Shown: in pieces, positions 27,892-36,802 of the stretch
How the letters are laid out: every line of letters begins with the position of its first letter
Numbering within the stretch: the stretch's first letter is position 1
Notes under the pieces: model-generated
Databases searched by the model: none
What the model saw: only the letters and a program-made list of their open reading frames with translations
Told to the model about the DNA's origin: nothing
Position numbers and translations under genes: made by a program
Source of the DNA: JADKAV01 sp037045455
GTDB taxonomy: Bacteria; Actinomycetota; Actinomycetes; S36-B12; UBA10799
Direction of reading: 5' to 3'
Assembly: GCA_037045455.1 (NCBI GenBank)
Contig: JBAOIN010000016.1
Location: 1-64,000, forward strand
Length of the DNA stretch: 64,000 nucleotides

Positions 27892-29616
27892 GTGCCTCGG
27901 GTGGTACAGCAACGCCTGCTTCCCCTGCTGTCGGCGCTGATCGCAGTTCTGATCACGGCTCCGGCCCAGGCGGCCCCGGCCCCCGTCCCTGCCCCTCAAC
28001 TTCCTCCGGACCGGCCTTATCCGACCGTTCTGGACGCCCCGGTCGAGTACGAAGGCATGACGACCTGCGACCCGACGCCGCGGCCCGGTGCGTTGGCGCT
28101 GCGGCAATTGCTGCTCGACACCTACGGCGCGGCCACGATCGGGATCAGTCGCGCGTGCGACCAGGACACGATCAGTGAACACAAAGAGGGGCGCGCCGTC
28201 GACTGGATGGTCGACTTCCGCAACCCCGAGGAGAAGGCGCAGGCCCAGGCCTTCGTGGACTGGGTGACCGCGCCTGGGCCGGACGGTACGCCGGCTGCCA
28301 ACGCGCGCCGGCTCGGGATCATGTACATCGGGTGGGCCAACGAGATGTGGCGGGCCTACGACACCAAACGCGGCTGGACGGAGTTGCGCGGCTGCTACAA
28401 CCGCCCGGCGGCCGGCGACGACACCGACTGCCACCGCAACCACGTGCACTTCTCGATGACCTGGGATGGGGCTGCGGCGCGCACCTCGTACTGGGACGGA
28501 ACGCCGGTGGTCGACACGGCCTGTCCCATCGCCCGGGTGTCGGGCAGCGCGCGGAAACTGACCGCCTCCGCGGCCTTCGTGCCGATCACGGCGGCGCGCG
28601 TATTCGACGGCCGGAAGAAGGGCGACGCCGGGTGTTACCTGCAGCAGCGCCGCTGGTCCGGTGACGACCGCAGCCTGCCGATCCAGATCACCGGCCGCAA
28701 GGGCGTGCCGAAGACCGGGGTCCAGGCGGTGGCCGTGCGGGTGACGGCCTACGCGTCCAATGCGCCGGGCTGGATCACCGCCGCCGGTAGTCCAGGAATG
28801 AACGGGCCGCGGGTTGTGTCGTTGGGCATGAACGGAGCCTCGGCCGCCACGTCGATCGTCCCGGTCTCCGACACCGGCCGCATCTGGCTGTCCACCGTCG
28901 CCGGTCACGCCCGGGTCGCCGTGGACGTTCTGGGCTACTTCGCCCGCTCAAGCGCCGCGGCTGCGACCGGTCGCACTGGGACTTGGCAGCCTGTCCCCAC
29001 AAAAGTCGCCGCGACAGTGCAGATCCCGGCCGGCCAGACGGTTCCCGTGGCGTTGCCGGATGCTCCCAAGACGGCAACCGGCGCTGCTCTCACGCTCAAT
29101 GCCGTGGGGAGTTCGGCTGGCCACATCCGGGTCACGGCCCCCGGCGCGAAGACCCGGGCGGACACCGTCGACGTGAGTTCCGCGGAGCACAGCGCCAACG
29201 TGTTCGCACGGCTCTCCGACGGGCAGGTCGGGTTGACCAATACATCAAAGGCGCCGGCTTCGGTCACTGTCGCGATCGGCGGCTGGATCACCTCACCGCA
29301 AGCTGATGGTGGCCGGCTGGCGCCGGCTGGCAGTGATCTCGGCGTCGTGAAGACGGGTAAAACCCAGACCCTCACAGGTCCCGCCAGTGCCCGTGCCGTT
29401 GTTCTCGCGGTGACCACCAAGGGGGCGAAGAAGGCCGGCGGCGTGACGGTGTGGGGTAGCGGTGACCGGCCGGGAACGCGCAGCGTGGATGTTCGTACGG
29501 GACGGTCCAACACCGATCTGGTCATGGTGACCTTGGCCGACGACAAGGTCATCCACGTCGCCGGTGACGCGCCCAAGGGGACCGCGTCCGTGCGGCTGGT
29601 GGGGGTCATCAAGTAG
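27892..29616 (+). CDS. Secreted protein with ARB_07466-like (peptidase-fold) domain and beta-rich C-terminus
   Basis: 574 residues from the GTG at 27892; the GTG at 27901 is possible because AAGG lies eight bases before it. Signal peptide: LLPLLSALIAVLITAPAQAA. Residues 40–210 carry SEHKEGRAVDWMVDF and HRNHVHFSM, the metal-ligand-like His/Asp pattern of the DD-peptidase/hedgehog fold seen in ARB_07466 domains, often linked to cell-wall proteins. Residues 225–574 are several Ala/Thr/Val-rich beta modules with recurring VxVxVxGW/YF endings (RVAVDVLGYFAR; SVTVAIGGWIT; VHVAGDAPKGTASVRLVG). No anchor visible. Substrate unknown. Upstream are two TTCGTGACC direct repeats (27827–27845). Confidence 0.6.
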   Translation: MPRVVQQRLLPLLSALIAVLITAPAQAAPAPVPAPQLPPDRPYPTVLDAPVEYEGMTTCDPTPRPGALALRQLLLDTYGAATIGISRACDQDTISEHKEGRAVDWMVDFRNPEEKAQAQAFVDWVTAPGPDGTPAANARRLGIMYIGWANEMWRAYDTKRGWTELRGCYNRPAAGDDTDCHRNHVHFSMTWDGAAARTSYWDGTPVVDTACPIARVSGSARKLTASAAFVPITAARVFDGRKKGDAGCYLQQRRWSGDDRSLPIQITGRKGVPKTGVQAVAVRVTAYASNAPGWITAAGSPGMNGPRVVSLGMNGASAATSIVPVSDTGRIWLSTVAGHARVAVDVLGYFARSSAAAATGRTGTWQPVPTKVAATVQIPAGQTVPVALPDAPKTATGAALTLNAVGSSAGHIRVTAPGAKTRADTVDVSSAEHSANVFARLSDGQVGLTNTSKAPASVTVAIGGWITSPQADGGRLAPAGSDLGVVKTGKTQTLTGPASARAVVLAVTTKGAKKAGGVTVWGSGDRPGTRSVDVRTGRSNTDLVMVTLADDKVIHVAGDAPKGTASVRLVGVIK

Positions 29617-29700
29617 TCCGGTAACCGAGAGGCGCCCGGTTGCCCATTTGAGGGCCGTTAAGGAACCACTGATTAACCATCTCCCGGCTGCAACGTGCCT

Positions 29701-29828
29701 GAGCGCGCAATCTGCTTCGCCCCACATCTAGCGCCATAGCGCTGCTATGACCCACGATGTGGGGCTTGCATCTCGCACCCTCAGCCGCGTTTCGCTCGGA
29801 ACAGCGTTTATCAGTGCTTCCCTAACCG
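29701..29828. repeat. About 130-bp dispersed repeat, copy 1
   Basis: In the gap between the secreted protein gene and pcrA. It shares long blocks with 42924–43052, including ATGACCCACGATG, GGCTTGCATC, CCTCAGCCGC and TCAGTGCTTCCC in the same order and spacing; roughly three quarters of positions agree by eye. A small palindrome (CCCACGATGTGGG) sits inside. Neither copy contains a convincing gene. Confidence 0.75.
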
Positions 29829-29913
29829 GCAACCGCGCAACTCTCGAGCCGGCGGCCAGGCAACGACGCAACCCTCGGTTGGGTTGTCCGGACCCCCACC
29901 TAGAGTGAAGCCA

Positions 29914-32115
29914 GTGAACGACCTGCTTTCCGACCTCAACCCCCAGCAAGCCGCCGCCGTCGCCCATCGCGGTGGCCCGCTGCTGGTCGTCGCGGGCGCG
30001 GGTTCGGGCAAGACCCGGGTGTTGACGCGGCGCATCGCCCACCTGCTCGACACACAGCAGGCCATCCCGTCGGAGATCCTCGCGATCACGTTCACGAACA
30101 AGGCCGCTGCCGAGATGAAGGAGCGGGTCACCGCGCTAGTCGGCCCGGTCGGACAGCGCATGTGGGTCTCGACGTTCCACAGCGCTTGCGTGCGAATCCT
30201 GCGCCGGCAGGCCCACCACTTGGGCTACCCGAGTTCGTTCTCCATCTACGACACCGACGACCAGCGCCGGATGTTCACCCAGATCTCCAAGGAACTCGAC
30301 CTCGATCCCAAGCGCTACCGACCCCGCGGCCTGGCCCACCAGGTTTCGGCGTTGAAGAACGAACTGATCGACCACGAGTCGTTCACGCCGGAAACCGAGG
30401 CGCAAGAAGTGCTCGCCGACGTCTACCGCCGCTACACCGAGCGCATGCAGCGGGCCGGGGCCATGGACTTCGACGACCTGATCGGCAACAGCGTCGCGGT
30501 GCTCTCGCTGTTCGACGAGGTGGCCGCTTACTACCACCGCATGTTCGGGCACGTCCTCATCGACGAGTACCAGGACACCAACCACGCGCAATACCAACTC
30601 GTGCGCAAACTCGTGGGCGGCGCGGAGCTGGGCCTGGATCCCGCGGAGCTGTGTGTCGTGGGCGACTCCGACCAGTCGATCTACGCGTTCCGCGGTGCCG
30701 ACGTGCGCAACATCCACGAGTTCGAGAAGGACTTCCCAGGTGCTGAAGTCGTGCTGCTGGAACAGAACTACCGCTCGACGCAGACGATCCTGTCGGCGGC
30801 GAACGCGCTCATCGCCCACAACACGCAGCGTCGCGAGAAGCGGCTGTGGACCGACGCGGGCGACGGTGATCTGCTCACCGGCTACGTCGCCGACGACGAC
30901 CGGGACGAGGCCGCGTTCGTGGTCGGCGAGATCTCGAAGCTCACCGCCGACGGGTGGGATGCCGGCGAGATTGCGGTCTTCTACCGCACCCACGCGCAAT
31001 CCCGCCCGCTGGAAGAGGTGCTGCTGCGCTCCGGCTTGCGCTACCGCATCGTCGGCAACGTCCGGTTCTACGAGCGCAAAGAAGTGCGCGACGCCCTGGC
31101 GTATCTGCGCGTGGTCGCCAACCCCGAGGACGACGTGGCGCTGACCCGGATCTTGAACGTTCCCAAACGGGGACTGGGCGATCGCACCGTCGAGCAGGTG
31201 ACTGCCTTCGCCACCAAGCAGCAGTTGACGTTCGAGCAGGCCCTGCGACGGGCGCCGGAAACCGGGATCGGCCCGCGCGCCGAGACCCGGATCGGCGGCT
31301 TCCTGGTGATGCTGGACGAACTGCGGATGCTGCTCGACTCCGGCGCGGACACCGAGGACATGGTCGAGGCGGTGCTGGAGCAGTCCGGGCTGGTCGCGGA
31401 ACTGCAAGCCAGCAACGACCCACAGGACGAGGCCCGGCTGGAGAACCTTGCCGAACTCACGTCCGTGGCCCGGGAGTTCATGAACGACAACGCCGACGGC
31501 ACGCTGGCGGACTTCCTGGAGCGTGTCGCGTTGGTCGCGGAGGCCGACGAGGTGCCCGAGCATGCCGGCGGGCTGGTCACGCTGATGACGCTGCACACCG
31601 CCAAGGGCTTGGAGTTCGACGCCGTGTTCCTCACCGGGCTCGAGGAGGGGATCTTCCCGCACCAGCGCTCGCTGGACGACCCGGTGGAGATGCAGGAGGA
31701 GCGACGTCTGGCCTACGTCGGCGTGACCCGGGCCCGCAAGCGCCTGTACATCAGCCGCGCGGCCAGCCGCCTGCAGTTCGGCACCCCGCAGATGAACCCA
31801 CCGAGCAGGTTCCTCGAGGAACTTCCCGCATCCCTGATCGACTGGCGCCGGACCGGCCGCGATCTGAGCCGACGGCCGTCGGCGGGTGGCCGAGGTGCCG
31901 CACCTGCGCTGGCTGCTGTCGCCGGCACTGCCCGCCGGGCTGCCGGACCGGTGGTGGACCTCACGGCCGGGGATACCGTTCTGCACCCGAAATTCGGTCT
32001 AGGAACTGTGGTGTCGACGACTGGCGAGGCGGACAAGGCCGAGGCGCACATCGACTTCGGCAGCGAGGGTGTGAAGAGGTTGCTGTTGCGCTACGCCCCC
32101 GTCGAGAAGGTCTAA
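29914..32115 (+). CDS. pcrA: ATP-dependent 3'-5' DNA helicase PcrA/UvrD
   Basis: 733 residues from the GTG at 29914, full length and intact. SF1A helicase acting in repair and replication restart. Motifs: Q-motif LNPQQAAAVAH, Walker A AGAGSGKTRVLTRRI, motif II DEYQDTN, motif III GDSDQSIYAFRGA, motif IV QNYRSTQTIL, motif V TLHTAKGLEFDAVFLTGLEEG and motif VI RLAYVGVTRARKRLY. The C-terminal Tudor-like tail (DTVLHPKFGLGTVV) is present; in PcrA it contacts RNA polymerase. An intergenic repeat precedes it. Confidence 0.95.
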   Translation: MNDLLSDLNPQQAAAVAHRGGPLLVVAGAGSGKTRVLTRRIAHLLDTQQAIPSEILAITFTNKAAAEMKERVTALVGPVGQRMWVSTFHSACVRILRRQAHHLGYPSSFSIYDTDDQRRMFTQISKELDLDPKRYRPRGLAHQVSALKNELIDHESFTPETEAQEVLADVYRRYTERMQRAGAMDFDDLIGNSVAVLSLFDEVAAYYHRMFGHVLIDEYQDTNHAQYQLVRKLVGGAELGLDPAELCVVGDSDQSIYAFRGADVRNIHEFEKDFPGAEVVLLEQNYRSTQTILSAANALIAHNTQRREKRLWTDAGDGDLLTGYVADDDRDEAAFVVGEISKLTADGWDAGEIAVFYRTHAQSRPLEEVLLRSGLRYRIVGNVRFYERKEVRDALAYLRVVANPEDDVALTRILNVPKRGLGDRTVEQVTAFATKQQLTFEQALRRAPETGIGPRAETRIGGFLVMLDELRMLLDSGADTEDMVEAVLEQSGLVAELQASNDPQDEARLENLAELTSVAREFMNDNADGTLADFLERVALVAEADEVPEHAGGLVTLMTLHTAKGLEFDAVFLTGLEEGIFPHQRSLDDPVEMQEERRLAYVGVTRARKRLYISRAASRLQFGTPQMNPPSRFLEELPASLIDWRRTGRDLSRRPSAGGRGAAPALAAVAGTARRAAGPVVDLTAGDTVLHPKFGLGTVVSTTGEADKAEAHIDFGSEGVKRLLLRYAPVEKV

Positions 32116-32263
32116 GACGCAGAGGCGCCACGTGCGTCGCCTATCTCATCTGCGCTTCGAGGTGGTGCGGGCCACACCAGCGTGGCATGGTTCACGGGCG
32201 AAATGCCCGTAATGCCGGATATGCCCAGATTGGGGCACCCCAGAATTGAGCATCCCTTGAACT

Positions 32264-32761
32264 ATGAAGAAGTTCACGCCCCTCGTCGGTATGGGTGTGG
32301 CGGCCGTGCTCATCGCCCCCACTACGCCCGCCCTCGCCGCCTCGGACCACCGCGCCAGCAAGGCGCAGGCGGTCTTCACCGAACTGCCGACCACGAACTA
32401 CCGGCTATCCGCGAAGTTCAACCAGCGGGGCCGCTACTGGTCCAGCGGTCGTCACACGGGGCTTGACTTCGCTGCCCCCCGCGGCACCCGGATCGATGCG
32501 GTCGCCGACGGCAAGGTGATCTTCGCGGGTTACGCAGGCGCGTACGGCAAGGCCGTGATCATCAAGCACGCCAGCGGCAAACGCAGCCTCTACGCCCACA
32601 TGGCCAAGATCAAGACCAGGAAGGGCAAGAAGGTCCACAGCGGGCAGAAGATCGGCAAGGTGGGCGCCACCGGCAACACCACCGGGCCGCACCTGCACTT
32701 CGAAGTCCGTTCCAAGCACGGCAAGAAGTTCGACCCCCGCCCGTTCCTGAGGGGTGAGTGA
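32264..32761 (+). CDS. Secreted M23 zinc endopeptidase, first of a tandem pair
   Basis: 165 residues from the ATG at 32264. Signal peptide MKKFTPLVGMGVAAVLIAP…ALAA. The LytM core has the zinc ligands in SGRHTGLDFAAP (HxxxD), the catalytic His in SLYAHM, and HLHFEV (HxH). Enzymes of this family cut peptidoglycan cross-bridges; all ligands are present, so activity is likely. The Lys-rich surface (KIKTRKGKKVH) suggests wall affinity. It is followed one base later by a paralogue, and follows pcrA as in Streptomyces (from memory). Confidence 0.88.
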   Translation: MKKFTPLVGMGVAAVLIAPTTPALAASDHRASKAQAVFTELPTTNYRLSAKFNQRGRYWSSGRHTGLDFAAPRGTRIDAVADGKVIFAGYAGAYGKAVIIKHASGKRSLYAHMAKIKTRKGKKVHSGQKIGKVGATGNTTGPHLHFEVRSKHGKKFDPRPFLRGE

Positions 32762-32762
32762 C

Positions 32763-33404
32763 GTGCCAACCGTTCGCGAATCGATCCAGGCCGGCAGCGT
32801 GCTGGCCGCCAGCAGCGCACTGTTGCTCGGAGCTGTCTCAGCCAGTCACGCCGTGGACCTGCCCGCCGGCTTCGACGCGGTGCTCGCCACGGAAGAAGCG
32901 GTGGAGCCGGTAGCGGCCGCGCCGGTGATGCCAGGCGTGGTTGACGACCTCGGCACGGCAGCCGTCAAGGCCAAGCAGATCGAGGTGCAGCAGGCCAAGC
33001 GGGCCGCCGCCCGGGCCCAGCGCAGCAGTGGCCCGATGTTCACGCCGACCACGAACTACAAGTTCAGCGCCCGCTTCGGCCAGCCCGGTGGTTGGGCCAG
33101 CGGGTACCACACAGGACTGGATTTCGCCGCGCCCACCGGTACTCCCGTGTTCTCGGCGCTGGCCGGGACCGTCGTCGAGTCCGGCTGGGGCGGTGCGTAC
33201 GGCAACCACTTGGTCATCAAGCACGCCAACGGCGTGAAGACGCTGTACGCGCACCTGTCCAGTGCATCAGTGAGCAAGGGCGACGAAGTCCTGCGTGGTC
33301 AGCGGATCGGCGCGGTCGGCACGACCGGCAACTCCACGGGCCCGCACCTGCACTTCGAGGTCATCAAGGGTGACACGCAGAAGGACCCGGCCGCGTTCCT
33401 GTGA
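32763..33404 (+). CDS. Secreted M23 zinc endopeptidase, second of a tandem pair
   Basis: 213 residues from the GTG at 32763, chosen because AGGGG lies eight bases upstream; the GTG at 32754 has no spacing. Signal-like segment VLAASSALLLGAVSASHA. A 60-residue helical linker (VKAKQIEVQQAKRAAARAQR) comes before a LytM domain with YHTGLDFAAP, TLYAHL and HLHFEV. It shares the TTNYxxSAxF lead-in with its upstream neighbour, so the pair arose by duplication. Intact catalytic residues. Confidence 0.88.
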   Translation: MPTVRESIQAGSVLAASSALLLGAVSASHAVDLPAGFDAVLATEEAVEPVAAAPVMPGVVDDLGTAAVKAKQIEVQQAKRAAARAQRSSGPMFTPTTNYKFSARFGQPGGWASGYHTGLDFAAPTGTPVFSALAGTVVESGWGGAYGNHLVIKHANGVKTLYAHLSSASVSKGDEVLRGQRIGAVGTTGNSTGPHLHFEVIKGDTQKDPAAFL

Positions 33405-34364
33405 TCAGCGACTGGCAGCTGGGCGCTGCCGCCGCGTAGGAGCAGGTTCCGGCGCAACCTTGCCCGTGCTGCTGCCGATTGGTGTGGTCCCGCGTACCAG
33501 GGTGGAACCGTCAGGGTCGAGTTGTGCCAGGGTCGTGCAGATCTCGTGGACGACCCGACCGTCGACCGGGAACGACATGTGCCCCACCCCGCGCACGAAG
33601 ACGTTGCGGGCGTTGAGGTCCGGGTGCACGATCCGGGCGTTGCGCTTGGGGATGATCATCTGATCCAGGTCCGACCAGAAGGCGACCATCCGGGTGCGGC
33701 AGCCCGGTGACGGCGCGTTCAGCTCGCGCACGATCGGGCTGTCCGGCCGCATCTGCTTCACCACGGAGTGCGGCACTAGGTAGGCCGGCATCGTGCCGTC
33801 GTGCGGGGAACCCAATGTGACCAGGGTGTGCACCCGCTGATCACCGCCCAGGCACTGCACGTAGTAGCGCGCCACGACCCCACCCATCGAGTGGCCGATT
33901 ACGTGGACGCGCTCGTACCCGGTTTCCCGGCGCACTTTCTCGACCAGGCTCTTGAGCCGGCGGGCGACCCGCGGGATGTCGTCGGACAGCGGGGAGTAGT
34001 TCAGCGTGATGACCCGGCCGAAGCCCCGCCGGTTCAGTGCCCGGCGCAGGAACGCGAAGACGGTGTGGTTGTCGATGATGCCGTGGATCAGGATGATCGG
34101 CGTCCCGGCTGCCTCGACGTCGCCGATGATCAATCCGCGCTGCACGGGCGGCAGGCCTTCGAGGGTGTGCCGGTGCTCGGCGTGCCGGTACTTGTCCTCC
34201 ACCAGCCCAAACGGGTACATCGCGACATGGGTGGCCAGGAAAGCCGCCTCCATGGCGACCCCTTTGGCCCCGGACAGGTTGAACAGCGACTTCTTTGCCG
34301 AAGCGGTGGTCTTCCTGGCCCGTTCCAGGCGTGACGGCGCCTGGTCCTCGGGACATTCGGGCAT
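33405..34364 (-). CDS. Alpha/beta-hydrolase lipase/esterase
   Basis: 319 residues from the ATG at 34364. The oxyanion region IILIHGIIDNHTVF and nucleophile elbow VIGHSMGGVVARYY (GHSMG) are typical of the PGAP1/LipA-like lipase group. The acid is likely in SDLDQMIIP and the His in GVGHMSFP. No signal peptide; the N-terminal helices (FLATHVAMYPFG) may associate with the membrane. Substrate unknown. It converges on the M23 pair. Confidence 0.8.
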   Translation of the reverse strand: MPECPEDQAPSRLERARKTTASAKKSLFNLSGAKGVAMEAAFLATHVAMYPFGLVEDKYRHAEHRHTLEGLPPVQRGLIIGDVEAAGTPIILIHGIIDNHTVFAFLRRALNRRGFGRVITLNYSPLSDDIPRVARRLKSLVEKVRRETGYERVHVIGHSMGGVVARYYVQCLGGDQRVHTLVTLGSPHDGTMPAYLVPHSVVKQMRPDSPIVRELNAPSPGCRTRMVAFWSDLDQMIIPKRNARIVHPDLNARNVFVRGVGHMSFPVDGRVVHEICTTLAQLDPDGSTLVRGTTPIGSSTGKVAPEPAPTRRQRPAASR

Positions 34365-34439
34365 AAGGGGAAAGTAGCCGACGCGGGGCTCCGAATGCGG
34401 GCGAAAACGCCGATTCCCCTGGGTTTATTACCGCGTCCA

Positions 34440-34582
34440 GCGTTCGAAAGCTGGCCGGCCGCATCTCATTCGGCCAGGTTCCGAACGCGACACGCCGGTT
34501 TGGGGGCCTTGACGGGCGCGTCAGCCGTCAGAACCTGGCCACGGAGGGCCTCGAAACAGGTTGCCGGCCAAGTTTCGAACGC
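34440..34582. repeat. Alternating inverted-repeat cluster before sucC
   Basis: GCGTTCGAAAGCTGGCCGGC (34440–34459) is matched in reverse by 34563–34582 with two mismatches. Between them GGCCAGGTTC (34472–34481) and GAACCTGGCC (34531–34540) are exact reverse complements of each other and resemble the outer arms. So four copies of a unit close to GTTCGAAACCTGGCCGG alternate in orientation in the 290-bp gap between the lipase gene and sucC. Possible operators or a dispersed palindrome; the sucC promoter must lie in or after it. Confidence 0.65.
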
Positions 34583-34655
34583 GGACCCGCGTCGATCATC
34601 CGCTCGGACGTTGCAGTAGCGTCAGCCACAGGGCCCTAGACACAAGGTGGTGCTG

Positions 34656-35828
34656 ATGGATCTGTACGAGTACCAGGCGAAGGAACTGTTCGCCGCGCAC
34701 GGCGTCCCGACCCAGTCCGGCGAGGTGGTCACCGATGCGGCCGCGGCCGCAGGCGCCGCCGAGCGGATCGGCGGTCTGGTCGTGGTCAAGGCTCAGGTTA
34801 AGACCGGCGGCCGCGGCAAGGCCGGCGGCGTGAAGCTGGCCGAGAACCCCGCTGATGCGCAAGCGAAGGCCGAGGCCATCCTCGGGCTGGACATCAAGGG
34901 CCACATCGTCCAGAAGGTGCTGATCACAGGCGCGGCGGACATCGCCGAGGAGTACTACGTCTCCTTCCTGCTCGACCGCGCGAACCGCAACTTCCTGGCC
35001 ATGGCCAGCGTCGAGGGCGGCATGGACATCGAGGAAGTGGCCGCCACCAAGCCGGAAGCGCTCGCGAAGGTCGCCATCGACCCGATCCAGGGTGTCGACG
35101 CCGCGAAGGCCGCTGAGATCGTGGCCGAGGCCAAGTTCCCTGCCGACGTGGCCGACCAGGTCGCCGACGTGCTCGTGAAGCTGTGGGACGTCTTCGTCAA
35201 GGAGGACGCCACGCTGGTCGAGGTCAACCCGCTGGTGAAGACCCCGGACGGCAAAGTCATGGCGCTGGACGGCAAGGTCACGCTGGACGACAACGCCGAC
35301 TTCCGGCACGCGGACCACGAGGCGCTGGTCGACATCGGCGCAACGGACCCGCTGGAGCTCAAGGCCAAGGAGAAGGGCCTGAACTACGTCAAGCTGTCCG
35401 GCGAGGTGGGCATCATCGGCAACGGTGCCGGCCTGGTCATGAGCACGCTGGACGTCGTGGCCTACGCCGGTGAGGAGTTCGGCGGCGTCAAGCCCGCGAA
35501 CTTCCTGGACATCGGCGGTGGCGCGAGCGCGCAGGTCATGGCCGACGGCCTGGAGATCATCCTGGGTGACCCCGAGGTCAAGAGCGTCTTCGTCAATGTC
35601 TTCGGCGGCATCACCGCCTGTGACGCGGTGGCTAACGGGATCGTGCAGGCCATGCAGATGCTGGCCGACCGCGGCGACGTCGTCGACAAGCCCCTCGTGT
35701 GCCGGCTGGACGGCAACAACGCCGCCGAGGGCCGCCGGATCCTCGACGAGGCCGAGCACGACGTCATCGAACTGGTCGACACCATGGACGAGGCCGCGGC
35801 GCGCGTCGCCGAGCTGGCCGCGCGGTAA
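34656..35828 (+). CDS. sucC: Succinyl-CoA synthetase beta subunit
   Basis: 390 residues from the ATG at 34656 (GGTGG five bases before). With SucD it makes ATP or GTP from succinyl-CoA in the TCA cycle. ATP-grasp N-terminus MDLYEYQAKELFAAHGVP, nucleotide loop KAQVKTGGRGKAGGVKLA, and the CoA-ligase C-terminus with ANFLDIGGGAS and NVFGGITACDAVANGI. Intact. Fifteen bases separate it from sucD. Confidence 0.97.
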   Translation: MDLYEYQAKELFAAHGVPTQSGEVVTDAAAAAGAAERIGGLVVVKAQVKTGGRGKAGGVKLAENPADAQAKAEAILGLDIKGHIVQKVLITGAADIAEEYYVSFLLDRANRNFLAMASVEGGMDIEEVAATKPEALAKVAIDPIQGVDAAKAAEIVAEAKFPADVADQVADVLVKLWDVFVKEDATLVEVNPLVKTPDGKVMALDGKVTLDDNADFRHADHEALVDIGATDPLELKAKEKGLNYVKLSGEVGIIGNGAGLVMSTLDVVAYAGEEFGGVKPANFLDIGGGASAQVMADGLEIILGDPEVKSVFVNVFGGITACDAVANGIVQAMQMLADRGDVVDKPLVCRLDGNNAAEGRRILDEAEHDVIELVDTMDEAAARVAELAAR

Positions 35829-35843
35829 GGGAGGAACGTACAA

Positions 35844-36731
35844 ATGGCGATCTACCTCGACGAGAACTCCCGCGTTCTGGTGCAGGGCATCACCGGCTCG
35901 GAGGGTGGCAAGCACACCCGCCGGATGGTGGCCGGCGGCACGAACATCGTGGCCGGCGTGACGCCCGGCAAGGGCGGCCAGACCGTCGACGCCGACGGCA
36001 CGATCATCCCGGTGTTCAACTCCGTGCAGGAAGCGGTCGACGCGACCGGCGCCAACGTGTCTGCTGTCTTCGTGCCGCCCAAGTTCACCAAGGGTGCGGT
36101 CATCGACGTCGTGGACGCCCAGGTACCGCTGGCGGTCGTGATCACCGAGGGCGTGCCGGTACACGACACCGCGTCGTTCTTCACCTACGCGCAGAACGCC
36201 GGCACCACGCGCATCGTGGGCCCGAACTGCCCCGGACTGATCAGCCCCGGGAAGTCCAATGCGGGCATCATCCCCGCCGACATCAGCGGTCCTGGCCGGA
36301 TCGGCCTGGTGTCGAAGTCCGGCACGCTGACTTACCAGATGATGTTCGAGTGCCGCGACATCGGCTTCACCACTGCTGTGGGCATCGGCGGCGACCCGGT
36401 CATCGGGACCACCCACATCGACTGCCTCGCGGCGTTCGAGGAGGACCCGGATACCGAGGTCATCATCATGATCGGTGAGATCGGTGGCGACGCCGAGGAG
36501 CGGGCGGCAGCGTTCATCAAGGACAACGTGACCAAGCCGGTCGTGGGCTACGTGGCCGGCTTCACCGCGCCCGAGGGCAAGACCATGGGCCACGCCGGCG
36601 CCATCGTGTCGGGCTCGTCGGGTACGGCTGCGGCCAAGGCCGAGGCCCTGGAGGCCGCCGGTGTGCGTGTGGGCAAGACCCCGGCGCAAGCCGCGAAACT
36701 GGTCCACGAGATCGTCGCGGGGCTTAACTGA
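35844..36731 (+). CDS. sucD: Succinyl-CoA synthetase alpha subunit
   Basis: 295 residues from the ATG at 35844, after GGGAGGAACG. CoA-binding Rossmann domain: VLVQGITGSEGGKHTRRMV; phospho-histidine in GHAGAIVSGSSGTAAAK; PNCPGLISPGKSN conserved. Forms the alpha2beta2 or alphabeta enzyme with SucC. Intact. Confidence 0.97.
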   Translation: MAIYLDENSRVLVQGITGSEGGKHTRRMVAGGTNIVAGVTPGKGGQTVDADGTIIPVFNSVQEAVDATGANVSAVFVPPKFTKGAVIDVVDAQVPLAVVITEGVPVHDTASFFTYAQNAGTTRIVGPNCPGLISPGKSNAGIIPADISGPGRIGLVSKSGTLTYQMMFECRDIGFTTAVGIGGDPVIGTTHIDCLAAFEEDPDTEVIIMIGEIGGDAEERAAAFIKDNVTKPVVGYVAGFTAPEGKTMGHAGAIVSGSSGTAAAKAEALEAAGVRVGKTPAQAAKLVHEIVAGLN

Positions 36732-36802
36732 TCCGTTAGCATCCCGGGCATCCGTGAGCAGCGCGGGCGGGTTTTGGACGCACGGAATGCTCACCGATCA
36801 GG

